64,000 nucleotides of DNA from Phaseolus vulgaris (GCF_000499845.2 NC_023750.2:33682823-33746822), one strand, 5' to 3'; positions 34,313 to 46,019 are shown, counted from the first letter of the stretch. Numbers and translations are program-made. The notes: generated by a model not told the origin, from the letters alone.

Positions 34313-36400
34313 CTTAATAAAGCAGAAAATGATAATATGAAGAAGATAAAACAACGAATCTCTAACACTGTATTTGGATCAGGTGTGCATTATTGATGCA
34401 AATGGAAGTGAGGATGCACCCCGTGTTTGCTTCTGTGAATGTGGAGGGATGGGAGCAAAGTGGTTCTACTCACTTTTGCAAAAATTTATGAAGGAATGAA
34501 GAGAAAGTCACGTGTGCATCGTTAGATTACATATGAGCCCCTCATTTTCTTTCACTTTTTTACATCTGAGGTATGTTTTACATATTCCACAATACATAAA
34601 TGATTAACCATATGAAAATACATAATCCATAATTGATTAACCCATAAACAATAGTCCATAACCGATCTTTCTTTTTTTTTAGCATAATCGATTATGTTTT
34701 GTGTTAATGGAAGCATAATTGATTATATTATTATATTATATCCATTTTTGAACACAAAACATAATCGGTTATGCTGCTGAAAACTATGAATAATCGATTA
34801 TGTCTGTTTTTTTTAAGTTATCTTTTATTTTCTTCAGATTTTCCAATTTCAAAATTTTTTTTTATCATGATTTTATACCAATCAAGTTCAAGTAAAGAAT
34901 GATACATAAAATATAAAATATTTTTTTTTATGTTATTAATTCATATATCATACTACTTTTAAATTTTAAACATAAAAAAAACTTATGTTAGTCAAATTTT
35001 AAATGCTCATTTACTTTTAAAATATATTAACATTTTCATAATAATAATAAAAATCATCATTAATATTAATATTCTTATATAAATAAAATATATATATATA
35101 CTTAATTAATATATATATATATAATAACATAAATTTAACTAAAAAAATTATTTAATTATATTCTTAAAAAAAATATTAATTAACAAAACAAATAATAATA
35201 AAAATTTAATATAACACAAAAATATTTAAAATATTTTATTTTTTATTTAAATTAATTTTACATTATTTAATTATTTTTATTTATAACTTTAATTTTACAT
35301 TATTTTAATTAACTAAAATCTATAAAAAACAATTCATATTTTAATTTTTAATTTTTTTATACACAAACTTCTAATCTCACATTTTACATCATTAAAAATA
35401 ATTTAAAATATTTTCAAAACCATAACATCGTTCACATACATACTTTATTAGTTTTTCCTTTCTAAAATACCCTCAATTCAAATATATAAATTTTCTCACA
35501 TTTTCTTTTCTAATCTAATAAAATTATTTTACAACCCTCAATGAAAAGAGGAGTAGTGGATGAGGGCATGTGAATGTGTGGAGTATTTATGTGGTAGTGG
35601 TTGCGTTGTGACATGTGACAGGATGAGATATGCCATTGATGTCAAAGTACTTAGGTTTATAAGGCAACAAAACGTGTGTGGACACTGACACAACACGTGC
35701 CAATGTAAGAAAGAACAAACCAAAGAAGGGGACCACTCACCGTGCTGCGCTGTCGCACACGCAGATGCATTTATTGTCCATCATCCAACGGCCACAAAAA
35801 TCATCTCATTTTTTTAACCCTAACCCTAATGCTACATCACATTTCTCTTCCTTTTATTTCGTGCCATACAATATTTTACTATTTAGATGAGTTCCTATGT
35901 AAGAATCTTCTTTCCGAATGTAATAATTATCTGTATAATTAAAAATAAATTTTAAAATTACATAAATGAGGAAATTGAAAATTGGTTTGCAATATTTTTT
36001 TTAACATGATTTATTTTTACATTTTTACGTTTACATTTCCCTAATATTTTTTATTTATTTATAAATAAATAGTTATCAGTATTACATTTTTTATTTTTTA
36101 TTTTTAAAACAGATATTTTTCTAAATTTCTTTCAAAAATATTTATTTTTTAAGATAATATTTTTTATTTTAAAATCTTAATATCCTCTTCGTTTTGTTTT
36201 TAAATAAAAAACAAAAAAAAAATTAAAAACTACCTAGTATTCGAGTCAAACTTCATCCAATGTAGAATTCAATTTCCTATTGGGGTAAAAAAAATCTAAA
36301 ATGTAGCCTTGCTTTTATTTTCTTGTTAATGTGCATATTTCGATCTTTTTGGATTTTCATTATTATATTTATACAACTAAATATTGCATATATATTTTCT
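34313..36400. other. AT-rich non-coding stretch with palindromic motifs and a low-copy-looking segment
   Basis: Contains ATAATCGATTAT-type palindromes at 34620-34800. A less AT-rich segment at about 35535-35890 has CACGTG-like words and AACCCTAACCCTAA at 35816-35829. Short ORFs on both strands there have no domain. I find no gene. Confidence 0.45.
34620..34802. repeat. Cluster of CATAATCGATTATG-like palindromes
   Basis: The words CATAATCCATAATTGATTAA, CATAATCGATTATG, CATAATTGATTAT, CATAATCGGTTATG and AATAATCGATTATG occur within 180 bp. A second small cluster of the same palindrome lies at 37228-37330. Confidence 0.7.
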
Positions 36401-37623
36401 GAATTTTACTTTATATTTATTAAACTATTTTTTAATTATAAATTAAATATTATATATTTATAATATTTTTAAGAGGGTGATTGGATTGGGTGGGTTCGAG
36501 TGTATTTGTAAACTTTTTTATTAAAGTTCCTAAGTGATTTGATGATTATGAGATATTTTTAATTATTTTAAAAAGTATAAAATGTAACTTTATAAATATA
36601 TTTTTACTTTTAAGAATATGAAATATTTTTTGTATTATTTAAATTAAATAAAATTTTATATTATTTTTTAACTGTTAGAATAATTATTTTAAAAATTACG
36701 AGTTTTTTATTATTCTCGGAATATGGCCAATTAATTAATTTACTCTTATCTTTAAAAATAATTTTAAAAAATTAATTAATTTATTTATATATATATATAT
36801 ATATTAATAATATTATTATCATAAAAAATTTATTTAAACAACTAGATTATTTTTATTATATTATAATTTTATTTTTACTTTTATTATTAATTAATATTTA
36901 TTTTATTAATAATATTATAAAATATTTAATACAAAGAAAATTAAAAAATATTATTAATATTATTATTATTTAATAAATTTATTTAAGTATTATTTTTTAA
37001 TTTATATTTATTATCATTATTTTAAAATTTATTTTAATTAATATTATTATTTTAATTTTATTATTATTTTATAAATAAATTTTAAATATTATTGTTATCT
37101 TACTATTTAAGTATTTATAGTTTTAGTATTAATAATATTTTTTTATTATAGGTATATAGATATATTTATATTATTATTATTATTTATTTTAGTATTTTAT
37201 TATTATAATTAATTATATTATAAAATTTATTTATATAATCAATTATGTAAAACATATAATCGATTATATAATGTTATCATAATCGATTATCTTATAGAAC
37301 TATATATTATAGATAATCGTTTATGTATTTAAATTTTATAATATAATTAAATATTTTTATTAATATATAATACTTTTTATTTTATTATAAATTTATATAT
37401 ATAATATTTTATTATTATTATAATACACTTAATATTTTTACCTTGATGCAAATATGAGAAATCCTGCAAATTCATCGTTGAAAAGAATAATATTACCTTA
37501 TAAAAGAATAATAAACTTGATCCTTCCGATATAGTGACTCGTATCTTGGAAACAACACTTATTTAAGGTAAAAATTTGATTTTGACAAGATTTACTATCC
37601 CATTATCTTTTTTTTTTCCTTCC
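36401..37623. other. Extremely AT-rich block
   Basis: From about 36700 to 37440 the sequence is almost only A and T, with alternating TTATTATTA and ATATAT runs. A palindrome cluster (ATAATCGATTATATAATG, CATAATCGATTATC) lies at 37228-37330. No gene. Confidence 0.6.
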
Positions 37624-38103
37624 TGATAGGGAGATAAAATTTAGAAAACTATTGAAGGTTTCATCTTCTTTCTTCTTTTGGGCAGGTTGTTAAAGTTTCC
37701 CTGCAATCCTTCTAACTTTCGTGCTACTCCTTCGGTTCTTGGTCTCTCAGTTTCGGGTGAATGCCAAATGGGGAACGTACCTGCAGAAGAGACTCTGATA
37801 CTCAAGTCAGTAAAGAGGGTATTCGGCACTCGGGAGTGTATAGTGATAATGACGTACCTTTCTTCTTAAAATGTGTGCTATTTATATTATTTTAATGGAC
37901 TTACTTTATTGGGCCTGATTAGTGGAATGAATCACACTTACGGTCGTATTACCTAATTCTTAATGATAGCTTAGCTTCACTGACCTTGGTTTGAGCGTTA
38001 ATGGATTAAGTGTGTCGGTCGGTCTAACCGTCCGTGAGGGTCTCGGTCAACTTGGTCAGGGAGACCGAGTCATGTTAGTGATCGGTCGGTCCATGGCAGT
38101 ACA
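37624..38103 (-). repeat. 3' LTR of the gag-only element
   Basis: A 480-bp block, TGTACTGCC ... CCCTATCA on the minus strand. The region matching 39423-39590 covers ATGCCAAATGGGG and GCAGGTT words. Shared words with the LTR at 48896 (GTCAGTGAAGCTAA, ACCCATTAAAATAATATA-like tract) show common ancestry; both are 480 bp. Confidence 0.85.
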
Positions 38104-38372
38104 CTTGCCCCCAGGCTCAAGGATGGATGGATCCGATGAGTCTTTGATGATAGGTGTCGGGCTTGAATGAGCTCCTCGATCTTGTCCTTTAAAGCCTGAC
38201 ATTCCTCGGTGGAGTGTCTGCTATTCTGATGATACCGACACTACTTCCTTCGGTCGACATTGTTAGGGCTGACCATCTTCCTGAGAGGAGGGATCAACTC
38301 AGCATTGAGTGCCTCGTCCAGGATTCTCCCACTCTCGGCTCTTAGGGGGGTGTATCTTGAGAACTGACTCCC
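38104..38372 (-). pseudogene. gag: C-terminal gag segment with zinc-knuckle-like motif, broken
   Basis: Beyond the gag frame that closes at 38373, the minus strand reads in shifted frames to CRYHQNSRHSTEECQALKDK, the Cys-His motif typical of Tat-type gag. It then runs directly into the purine tract GGGGGCAAG and the LTR. No pol sequence lies between. Confidence 0.75.
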
Positions 38373-39348
38373 TCAGTACCTATTATCTTTGCACCTGTCA
38401 CCCCGTTGACCTAATCGGCCTTGACGGTCCTTCTCTTCCTTGCTCTTCTCTTCGTTGGCCTCGGCACGGGCCTGGTTGCGGAACTCCCTGAGTTCTTCCA
38501 GCTGCATGAACTTAGCAGTTCTCTTCCTGAGTTCGTCTAGGCTGGTGGCTGGCTGCATACACAAATTATCAGCAAACGGTCCTTGGCATAGGGCTGTCAG
38601 CATATGATGCATAACAACGTTAGGGCTGAGATTCCGAATACTCATTGCCACTTTATTGAACCTGTCAACAAAGGTTCTCAGTGACTCTCCCTTCTCCTGG
38701 TGGATGCCCACCAGGGCGATGGATGTCAGGTGATGCGGCCTGCTGGTGGCAAACTGAGTCTCAAACTTCACCACAAGTGTGGCGAAACTATCAATGGAAT
38801 TGGGTGGGAGCTTGGTAAACCAGCTAAGGGTTGCTCCCTTTAGCGATGTAGGGAACACTCGACACAACACTGCCTCGTCCGAGGTGTAGAGACTCGTGTG
38901 GGTAGTGTAGGCGTCCATATGCTCGTCTGGGTCAGTAGACTCGTCGTACCGGTCTCTGTTGAAACCTTTCCACTTGTTGGACAACGGAACTTCAATGATA
39001 GCGTTAGTGAAAGGGTGTCGATGGGTCGAGTCCATCGTGGCAGTCGTTTTGGCTGACTTGTTCAGACAGGATTCGCCATCCATCTCATGGGTGGGGACCT
39101 TGTCTCTTGTCTCCTCTACCGGTCTCGGGTTGGGAGGGGAGATGTAGGACCTGTTGACAACATTGGTCAATCCAACAGAAGGATCCCTCCATCAGCTTCT
39201 TCTTCATTTCTTCATTCTCCCTTCAAAGAGCCTGGATCTCTTGTTCGTTATTCTGGGTAGCTTCTTCTGTCTTCCTCTTCATCTCGACCATCTCTCTCTG
39301 CAGAGATAGCAGCAACATTGCCTTATCGGCTTCAGTCATCCTCTCCAT
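38373..39348 (-). pseudogene. gag: Gag of the gag-only element
   Basis: The probable original start is ATG at 39346-39348 (MERMTEADKAMLLLSLQREM), followed by a charged coiled-coil-like segment with one stop and a frame change. From 39170 a 265-codon open frame covers the gag core: KWKGFNRDRYDESTDPDEHM, RVFPTSLKGATLSWFTKLPP, FATSRPHHLTSIALVGIHQE, SLRTFVDRFNKVAMSIRNLS and EELREFRNQARAEAN. The core is almost residue-for-residue the same as the gag at 49589-50260. Retention of such a long frame in a small element suggests gag was kept useful until recently. It ends KDNRY just before the zinc motif. Confidence 0.88.
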
Positions 39349-39397
39349 GCTTCTGGTTGAGACCTTCTACTTTCTTTCTTCGGCTAGTTTCTTTCAG

Positions 39398-39414
39398 CCT
39401 CACGGTGGGCGCCA
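39398..39414 (-). promoter_or_regulatory. Primer binding site of the gag-only element
   Basis: TGGCGCCCACCGTGAGG on the minus strand, eight bases after the 5' LTR end CCCTAGCA. This GGCGCC-type PBS is typical of the Tat/Athila branch and differs from the Met-tRNA PBS of the chromovirus. The tRNA identity is not established here. Confidence 0.75.
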
Positions 39415-39422
39415 ATTATTCG

Positions 39423-39590
39423 TGCTAGGGAGATGAGACCTAGAGAACTATTGAAGACTTCGTCTTCTTCCTTCCTTCGGGCAGGTTACTAAAGCTTCGC
39501 TACGATCCTTCTTGATTTCGCGCTACTCCTTCGACTCTTAGTTTCTTAGTCTCGGGTGAATGCCAAATGGGGGAGGTACTTGCAGAAGAC
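39423..39590 (-). repeat. Truncated 5' LTR of the gag-only element
   Basis: Matches the first ~168 bp (plus-strand order) of 37624-38103, then stops abruptly after TTGCAGAAGAC and passes into AT-rich DNA. Confidence 0.8.
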
Positions 39591-41095
39591 ATTCACTACT
39601 GTATATATTTTTAAATTCATGAATTTAGTCTTGTGATTTTAAAAATATGTGCTATAGTATTTTTTTATATCTAAATTTAGTTAATTTTTTATTATTATAA
39701 AGTTAATAAAATCATATATATATATATATATTATTTTAATCTCATTTTGTATTTAAGTTTAATATTTATTGTTACAAAATTGATGAAATAATTAAACTTC
39801 TGTACTTTTTAAAGTTTGAAAGTTTAAAAACTAACTAATCAATTTTTAAATATAGAAAAAACTCAGTTTGACGAAAAAAATTGACTAATAAGAAATAACT
39901 GATATCGTAGCAATAGAATATATGTCGGGTTACGACATATGAAAACTTTGGGTCTAGTTAACAAGTATGCATAGAATACTTGCTAATGAATTAACAAATT
40001 ATTAAAAATTATAGAAAAGTATATTAAAATCTAGAGGGAAATATATTTTCATGTATCTTAATAAAAAATTATATTTTTAAATTCTTAATAAATGTCATAA
40101 TAAAGATACTGATTGATCAACATTTAGTATTTAATATTTGAATGTGGGTATTTTTTTTTTGTCTTATATATGTTTCCTTTATGATGGCCTTTTTTCGTGC
40201 ATTTATGTGTTCTTCAGATGTAGAATAGATTGCTTATCATCTAGTTTTTGGGTTATTTAAATTTGTCTCCAAGGTCTTTCAATTTATCGTATTTATATAA
40301 CTTCAATATTTTATAAATTAATAGTTATTAATAGATTAATTCGTAATTAGTTTAAGAAAAAGTATATTAATTTAACTATATTTTATTACATGTCTAATAT
40401 AATGTTTTTATATTAATATAAGACGTTATATAATTAATGTAAGACTTAATATCATCATATAATTAGTCAATGATGATTTTAAATAAGAAAAAAAATATCA
40501 TCATATAATTAATATAAGAGAATAGGTTATTAAAATTTATGTAAGAACTAGTACAAAATCATAAAAATACAATCTCTCAATACTAATAATTATTTGTTTA
40601 ATTTTTATTAAATTGAGTGTCAAAGTATATATATCATTTACTCGTGAACTTCCATTATTTCATTCTTTTTCATTTCTTATTAGAGAAGTATTCATTTTTT
40701 ATTTTTATTTTTTTTACATTTTTACTCGTGACCTTTTGAAAGATCATCTCAACTCAGATTTGCATTTAATGAAATGTTTCCTAAATTTGTTGCTGCCAAA
40801 CAGATTACATCTAAAATTGTTTCTCATGATTTGTTCTTGCAAAATTGTTTGAATCTCTTCAGGTGACTCATGAGTTATGTTTGACCATCTTGGCAATGAA
40901 TATAGTTGCATCTAATCCTACTGATATTTTCTTAAAAGAAGTAAATTTGGTCGCTAAATTCTGGGTTGGAGAAATGGATAAAGATGAATCATTAAGTAAA
41001 GAAGAGGAACAAGTACAAACCTCTAGGAGACTGAGACATCCTTCTAAAACTAGAGTAAAAGCCAATAACAAAACCTCAAAAGCATGTCAAGGAAA
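39591..41095. other. AT-rich intergenic sequence
   Basis: No recognisable gene. An 89-codon ORF at 40845-41114 (LAMNIVASNPTDIFLKEVNL, then a charged tail RLRHPSKTRVKANN) has somewhat coding-like composition but no family I know. It could be an exon relic and abuts the LINE remnant. Confidence 0.4.
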
Positions 41096-41800
41096 GCAAA
41101 GAAATCACCAATGAACTCCCTCATACTCCCACGAAAAATACTACCACAAGCAACAAGGTCAAGATAACCCCTAGCAGCTCAATCAATAATAATCTTAACC
41201 CAACCAAGGGAAATCCCATCTAATAGGAATAGGATGAAGGACTTTGCTACTTCGTGTATTGATGTCAAAGAAATTAAGCATAGAGAAGTCAAACATATCA
41301 TTCCTCATGGAGCTTTTAGACGAATTACCCACCAAACAAATGAAGTCTTTAATAGTGGAAATGGCCCTGAAAAGTCAAACTTAACTTGAGATCTAGCATA
41401 ATTTCGCATACGCCATATCATTCAAATAGAGAAAGTAATCACAACAAGTTTAATCAAATTAACCAAATGACTACCATAACTTTTAACAAAAAAAATGAGA
41501 TCATCGACATTAGAGAAATGAGAAATGAGATCATCGACATTAGAGAAATGAGAAATGAGATCATCGACATTAGAGAAATGAGAATTAGAGAAAAATTGTT
41601 GTATCTAGCTCTAAATATGCAAAGCACGAGGACATTCAAAAAATAAGTGTTGAATGGATTCTTCCTTATTTTCGCAAAGAGTACACATAGAGTATATATG
41701 CAAACCTTTGTGTTGAATGTGCTGGTCAATAGAAAGTTGCCCATAAAAAACTTTTATAAAGGACCAGAGTTTTGGAAACAGGAATATATTGAGACCAGTT
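41096..41800 (-). mobile_element. Degenerate LINE fragment with RNase H start (minus strand)
   Basis: The minus strand shows a zf-RVT-like C-rich segment (about 41740-41600: CIYTLCVLFAKIRKNPFN, LCIFRARY). Near 41240-41100 it reads WVKIIID, AARGYLDLVACGSIFRG and MREFIGDFFAF, the opening of a plant LINE RNase H with its first catalytic Asp retained. The order matches the LINE at 21840-23560. A 30-bp unit is triplicated inside it at 41494-41583. Stops and frame changes occur throughout. Confidence 0.65.
41494..41583. repeat. 30-bp unit repeated three times
   Basis: AATGAGATCATCGACATTAG plus AGAAATGAGA repeats perfectly three times. In frame it encodes NEIIDIREMR on the plus strand, but this is inside a dead minus-strand LINE, so a coding role is unlikely. 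Confidence 0.95.
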
Positions 41801-42092
41801 AAGCTTACAAAAATATATAAAGGTAGTTAACTATTATAGGAGATTATATTATTGTTATAACTATTACCACCGTAAGATGAGTCATATAGATTCTTTAATA
41901 TCAACATTCATCAAATATATTTGTGTTATTAGAACATTATTGTTATTTTACCACTATTTCGACATACATTTTTTATTCATTTCATTGTTGATACATAATA
42001 TTATATTAACATTTAATTTCCATAGGAGGAATAAGATAGATTAGATTTAGTGGAGGTTTCTTCTTTAATTTTTTTTGTTTCTAAAGATAAAC
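41801..42092. other. AT-rich sequence left of the CACTA element
   Basis: Nothing recognisable. The last three bases (AAC, 42090-42092) are the CACTA target duplication. Confidence 0.5.
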
Positions 42093-42489
42093 CACTAATG
42101 CAAAAAAGATTTTTTATGACGATTCTACGGGACTTTTTATGACGATTTTGATGGCGACATAGAATCAGAAGTCATAAAAACTCTGCACTTTCTATGTTGG
42201 TTGAAAAACTGACATAGTAAGTTGACTTACTGTGATTGTTGTGTGTGAACCGTCATAAAATGTAGAAAATACCTGTCATAATATGTTTATCGAAAACTTT
42301 CAATGACTGGTATTTCTAGAACCGTCATAGAAAATACGACTTATTATGATGGTTCTTATCGGAATCATCATAGTAAGTGGTTTTCTATGACAAATATTCA
42401 AACCCTCGTTGTAGTAAATACGTTTTTTTATGTCATCTATTGCAATAACCATCATAGTAAATTTGTTTATTTTTAAAAACGATTGCTTT

Positions 42490-42740
42490 ATAAATTTTTC
42501 AGCATTCATTAATAACAATCATTTACATATAAATTTCAGACAAACTTATTCATTGATCGATTTTCTTCCATTTATTAATAACAATCACCTACATATTAAT
42601 TTACAGAAAAACTCATTCATTGATCACATTTTCCCCATTCATTAATAACAATCACTTGCATATTAATATTATCCAAACAAACCCTTTCATTGATTAATTT
42701 TCTTCCATTCATTAATAACAATCACCTGCATATCAATGTT
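42490..42740. repeat. ~70-bp tandem array inside the CACTA element
   Basis: About four units share CATTAATAACAATCA, a following CACCTACATATTAAT-type word and TTCATTGAT, with moderate divergence. Confidence 0.85.
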
Positions 42741-43229
42741 AAAAAAGTATTCAGATTATCTAAATAAAACTCTAAAAACTTCAATTTGATTGAAAGATGA
42801 ACTGCTCCACCTCTGAATATAAGTTTTTATCCTATTATTTTGTATTGCTTGAGTATATTTGGTGTTTTTTTTAAACTTGAGTTTTTTTGCTGTAAAATAT
42901 GACAATAGAAACCTATTCACTTCTAAATCTATTTTCGTATGCAATTAAAGTACCAATTCGAAAATTTCATATGCAAACCAACAAAGCACATTCTCAGTTT
43001 CAAAAAATTGCAAATGCATTTGTAACATAAGCAAAATGCATCAAACCTCATCAAACCTGAAACCACCGCACGAAGCTGCAAGGAGAAGGAGAATGAACTA
43101 ATATAAACGCACCATGAACACTGCACGAAGGGGAAAAAGTGGAAAACTCAAGTTTTGGAACCAAACAAGTTTTGGAAAAATGGCAAACGCATCAAATTTT
43201 CGTTTATAAGTTTCGATTGACCTACCTCA

Positions 43230-43490
43230 GTGGTGGAAGGAGAAGCTTCGACGCGGAAGGGTTTTGTTTGAGAGGAGAAAGTGAAGATGGTGGAAGGAGA
43301 AGCGCTTCAGCCGCGGAAGGGGGTACCACTGTAGGGTTCAAAAACCGTTGAGGAAGGAGAAGTGCTTCAGTTGCAGAAGGGGTACCATCATAGGGTTTCA
43401 AAAAATGTTGAGGAAGGAGAAGCTTCAATGTGCGTCGAGAAGGGTTACTGTAGGGTTCAAAAAACGTTGAGGAAGGACGCGTGTAGAGGG
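43230..43490. repeat. ~70-bp GC-richer tandem array inside the CACTA element
   Basis: About four units share GGAAGGAGAAGC, GCGGAAGGG/GCAGAAGGGG, GTACCA and GTAGGGTTCAAAAA. Its composition is unlike the rest of the element, suggesting captured DNA. ORFs here are repeat-derived. Confidence 0.8.
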
Positions 43491-43949
43491 GTACAGTAGT
43501 ATTAAATTTTTATTATTATTTTAGGTTAAATACTTATTATGTCAGGTATAATAAAATATGACATAGTAAAACTTTATTATGACGGTTCTACCCTGAACAG
43601 ACATAGTAAATACTTACTATGTTAGTTCTAATTTTAATCGTCATAATAAATTTCATAATAATTACAAAAATGTCACCGCACTATTTTTATGACAGGTAAA
43701 CTACACCCGTCATAGTAAGCTATCATTGATTGTTATTTTTGCACTAGTGAACAAATTATACTATCATAAAATAAAAGTTGGTATTATAAAATAACGTAAG
43801 AACTCATATAAAATTAATTTGTAAGGAGATGTTTGTTTGCTTTATTTTTAATTGATATGAGATCTTTAATACTATCTTCTCATTAAGAAATTGACATCTC
43901 ATGCATGAGACTATTAATGATCCAACAATAGCTCAATAGTCATCATTAA

Positions 43950-44295
43950 ATAAAAACCAACTTTAGGGACAAAATATAGTTTGTCACTATATTGACTAAA
44001 TTAGATATTATTTTAAAGATTTAAAAATTTATTGGCATCTAAAGTAGTTTCTATTATTAATAAAATTTATGAACTAATTTCTAAATTAGCATATAATTAA
44101 CTATCACCAAAATTTTAGTTACCAACTTTAGATATAAAGTAATTGGTAGTTAAAACTTTGGTGATAACTAATTAAATATCAATTTAGAAACTATAGCTTA
44201 TAAATTTTATTAATAAAAAAACTATTTTAGATATAAATTATTTTAGTCTCTAAAATAGTATCTAATTTAGTCAACGTAATAACTAATTTCTTGTG
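43950..44295. mobile_element. CACTA-type MITE, near complete
   Basis: Blocks CATTAAATAAAAACCAACTT, CACTATATTGACTAAATTAG, GAACTAATTTCTAAATTAGC and TTTAGTCTCTAAAATAGTAT form a long imperfect palindrome around 44130, ending CTAATTTCTTGTGG. It belongs to the same family as 5390, 14276 and 59090. The tips are decayed. Confidence 0.7.
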
Positions 44296-44460
44296 GAGAT
44301 AGACTCTCCATATTAAAAGTGAGTTTAAATTTAACTTATTATCACATAAAACCGACTTATAATGTGAGATTGTCCTCTACTGTAATTTGACTTTAAATTT
44401 AATCGATGTGAGATTTAAAAAAAATTTATACTTTCTATCCAAAATCACTAATAATTAGCA
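44296..44460. repeat. Dispersed-repeat-like segment
   Basis: Words such as GTGAGTTTAAATTTAACTTA, ACCGACTTATAATGTGAGAT and AATCGATGTGAGATTTAA resemble a short non-coding repeat common in legume genomes. I recall the pattern but not a name. Confidence 0.35.
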
Positions 44461-46019
44461 ATCATAGACACTAACCTGTCACATGATATTAAGAATAATT
44501 GAGAAAACAACAAAATAAAAAGAAACAGAAAAATGAAATGGAAACAGATAATTATTTGTTGTTTTTTGAGTGAAGGTATATAGAATGTAAGAGAAGATCA
44601 TTTGCATGTAAACATGGGTCCTCCCTTGTTGAGGATAAGATAAGAGATTCAGATGAAGGAAACAAACACAAATATATATGAATAAGTCAAACTGTTAGAG
44701 GATGTCATCTATGAAATGCCCACTCACACCCTTCTGTACTGTTACCCCCACCTGTACATGCAATAACAATCATATATCTATTTATATCTATATATCTATA
44801 TATCTATATTAATTATATCATGAATGTGGTACTAATGTTAATGATGTTCTTAGTACTTTAAGAAAGAAACAAGTCCTAAATACATATCTGTCCCTTAATC
44901 TTTTTCCATTTTGCAATTTTGAAAATCTTCATGTGTGTGCATTACATTTCTTGATTTTCTTATATATTTTTAGCTTGCATTACATATTCTTGAATAAAAT
45001 GATGAATATAAATTTGATAATTTTGGAAAAATAGCTTACTTTGGCATTTACTACACTGTTTGTGAAAGCGAAGTGCGAGAGTATAAGATAACGTTTTTGC
45101 AGATATGATAACGTTTTTGCAGATATGATAGGCTGTTCAATGTTTGTCGGCTGGCGGGTCCTTGTTACTCTCTTGAATTCAAATAAATAATATTATTTCA
45201 AAAAAAATCTGCAAAAGACCCACTCTCAACTTGAATTCTTACAGAGGAAATTGAATTATCGAAGAGTTTTATTTTAAAGGGGAGGAGTGAAACAAATAAA
45301 AAAATAGAAAACAAGAAAAGAAAATTATATTAAGTTAAAATAATTAATTAAAATGTGGAGAATAAATTTTAATTAGTTTAAGAAAGAGAAAAAACAAAAA
45401 CTTATTTAAAAGTGAATTAAATTTGAATTTGTAACATTTTCTAGAATTATTACATTTGTAATTATCAGTTTGTTGAATAATATTATGCCGATAAAAAAAA
45501 GTTTATTGAATAATAAAAGAATAATGATATAAAATATAATTATAACTTTGGACTTCTACGTTGAAAAATCAATATAATGGTTTAAATAAAATAAATATTA
45601 TTATTGATGGTGTACAAAATTAGAAATAAAAGTTAATCAATTTATTAATTTTTATTGTTCTGTCTATGACGATAAATCATTTTGAGATATTAAAAAATTA
45701 AATAAAATTTTAAAATGTTTAATATTACATTGGAAATGTGAAAATATTTGAAATGATTATTAAAAACTATATTTAATATTATAAAATTGGCGATAACAAT
45801 CGAAAACTAATAATAATAATTATAAAATTGATATTATAATTTTAAAATGTGAAATTAAGAAATAATTTATAATTGGAATGCAATTTTTAAATTTGTGAAA
45901 ACAGTTATATAAAGAAAATATAAAGAAAATTTGAATATTTAGTAATAACTAATTGAAAGATAATATAAAGTGCATAATAGAAAATACATGAAATTGATAG
46001 AATATAATTATGATTATAA
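44461..46019. other. Non-coding stretch, partly less AT-rich
   Basis: Contains a 23-bp doublet GATAACGTTTTTGCAGATAT at 45087-45131 and a TATC/TATA-rich tract at 44774-44811. No ORF or domain is recognisable. Confidence 0.45.

Larger units (their letters stand above)
37624..39590 (-). mobile_element. Gag-only non-autonomous LTR element (TR-GAG-like), 5' LTR truncated
   Basis: On the minus strand: 5' LTR fragment (39590-39423), PBS, gag (39348 to about 38160), purine tract, 3' LTR (38103-37624). No protease, RT or integrase separates gag from the polypurine tract. This architecture matches plant TR-GAG elements, which rely on a relative's enzymes. LTR sequence and gag are clearly related to the Tat-like element at 48896-59029. 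Only about 168 bp of the right-hand LTR remains, so no TSD can be read. Confidence 0.82.
42093..43749. mobile_element. Non-autonomous CACTA (En/Spm) transposon, complete
   Basis: The 1,657-bp element starts CACTAATGCAAAAA and ends TTTTTGCACTAGTG, an inverted terminal repeat beginning with CACTA. The 3-bp target duplication AAC flanks it exactly (42090-42092 and 43750-43752). Both subterminal zones carry many copies of a short word in both orientations (CATAGTAAG, TATGACGG, CCGTCATA), as expected for transposase binding sites. No transposase ORF is present. The interior holds two unrelated tandem arrays (42490-42740 and 43230-43490). Confidence 0.92.

Noticed and set aside
34380..34560. Mutator-like terminus (TGTATTTGGATCAGG)
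   Set aside because: No inverted partner or 9-bp target duplication could be found.
40845..41114. 89-codon ORF possibly a host exon
   Set aside because: Coding-like composition only; no family recognised and its end overlaps LINE debris. Noted in the annotation but not called a gene.
41494..41583. CRISPR-like regularly spaced repeat
   Set aside because: Units are directly adjacent with no spacers, in a plant genome, inside a LINE.
42430..43428. Short ORFs inside the CACTA element
   Set aside because: They arise from tandem arrays repeating in frame; no domain and no start context.
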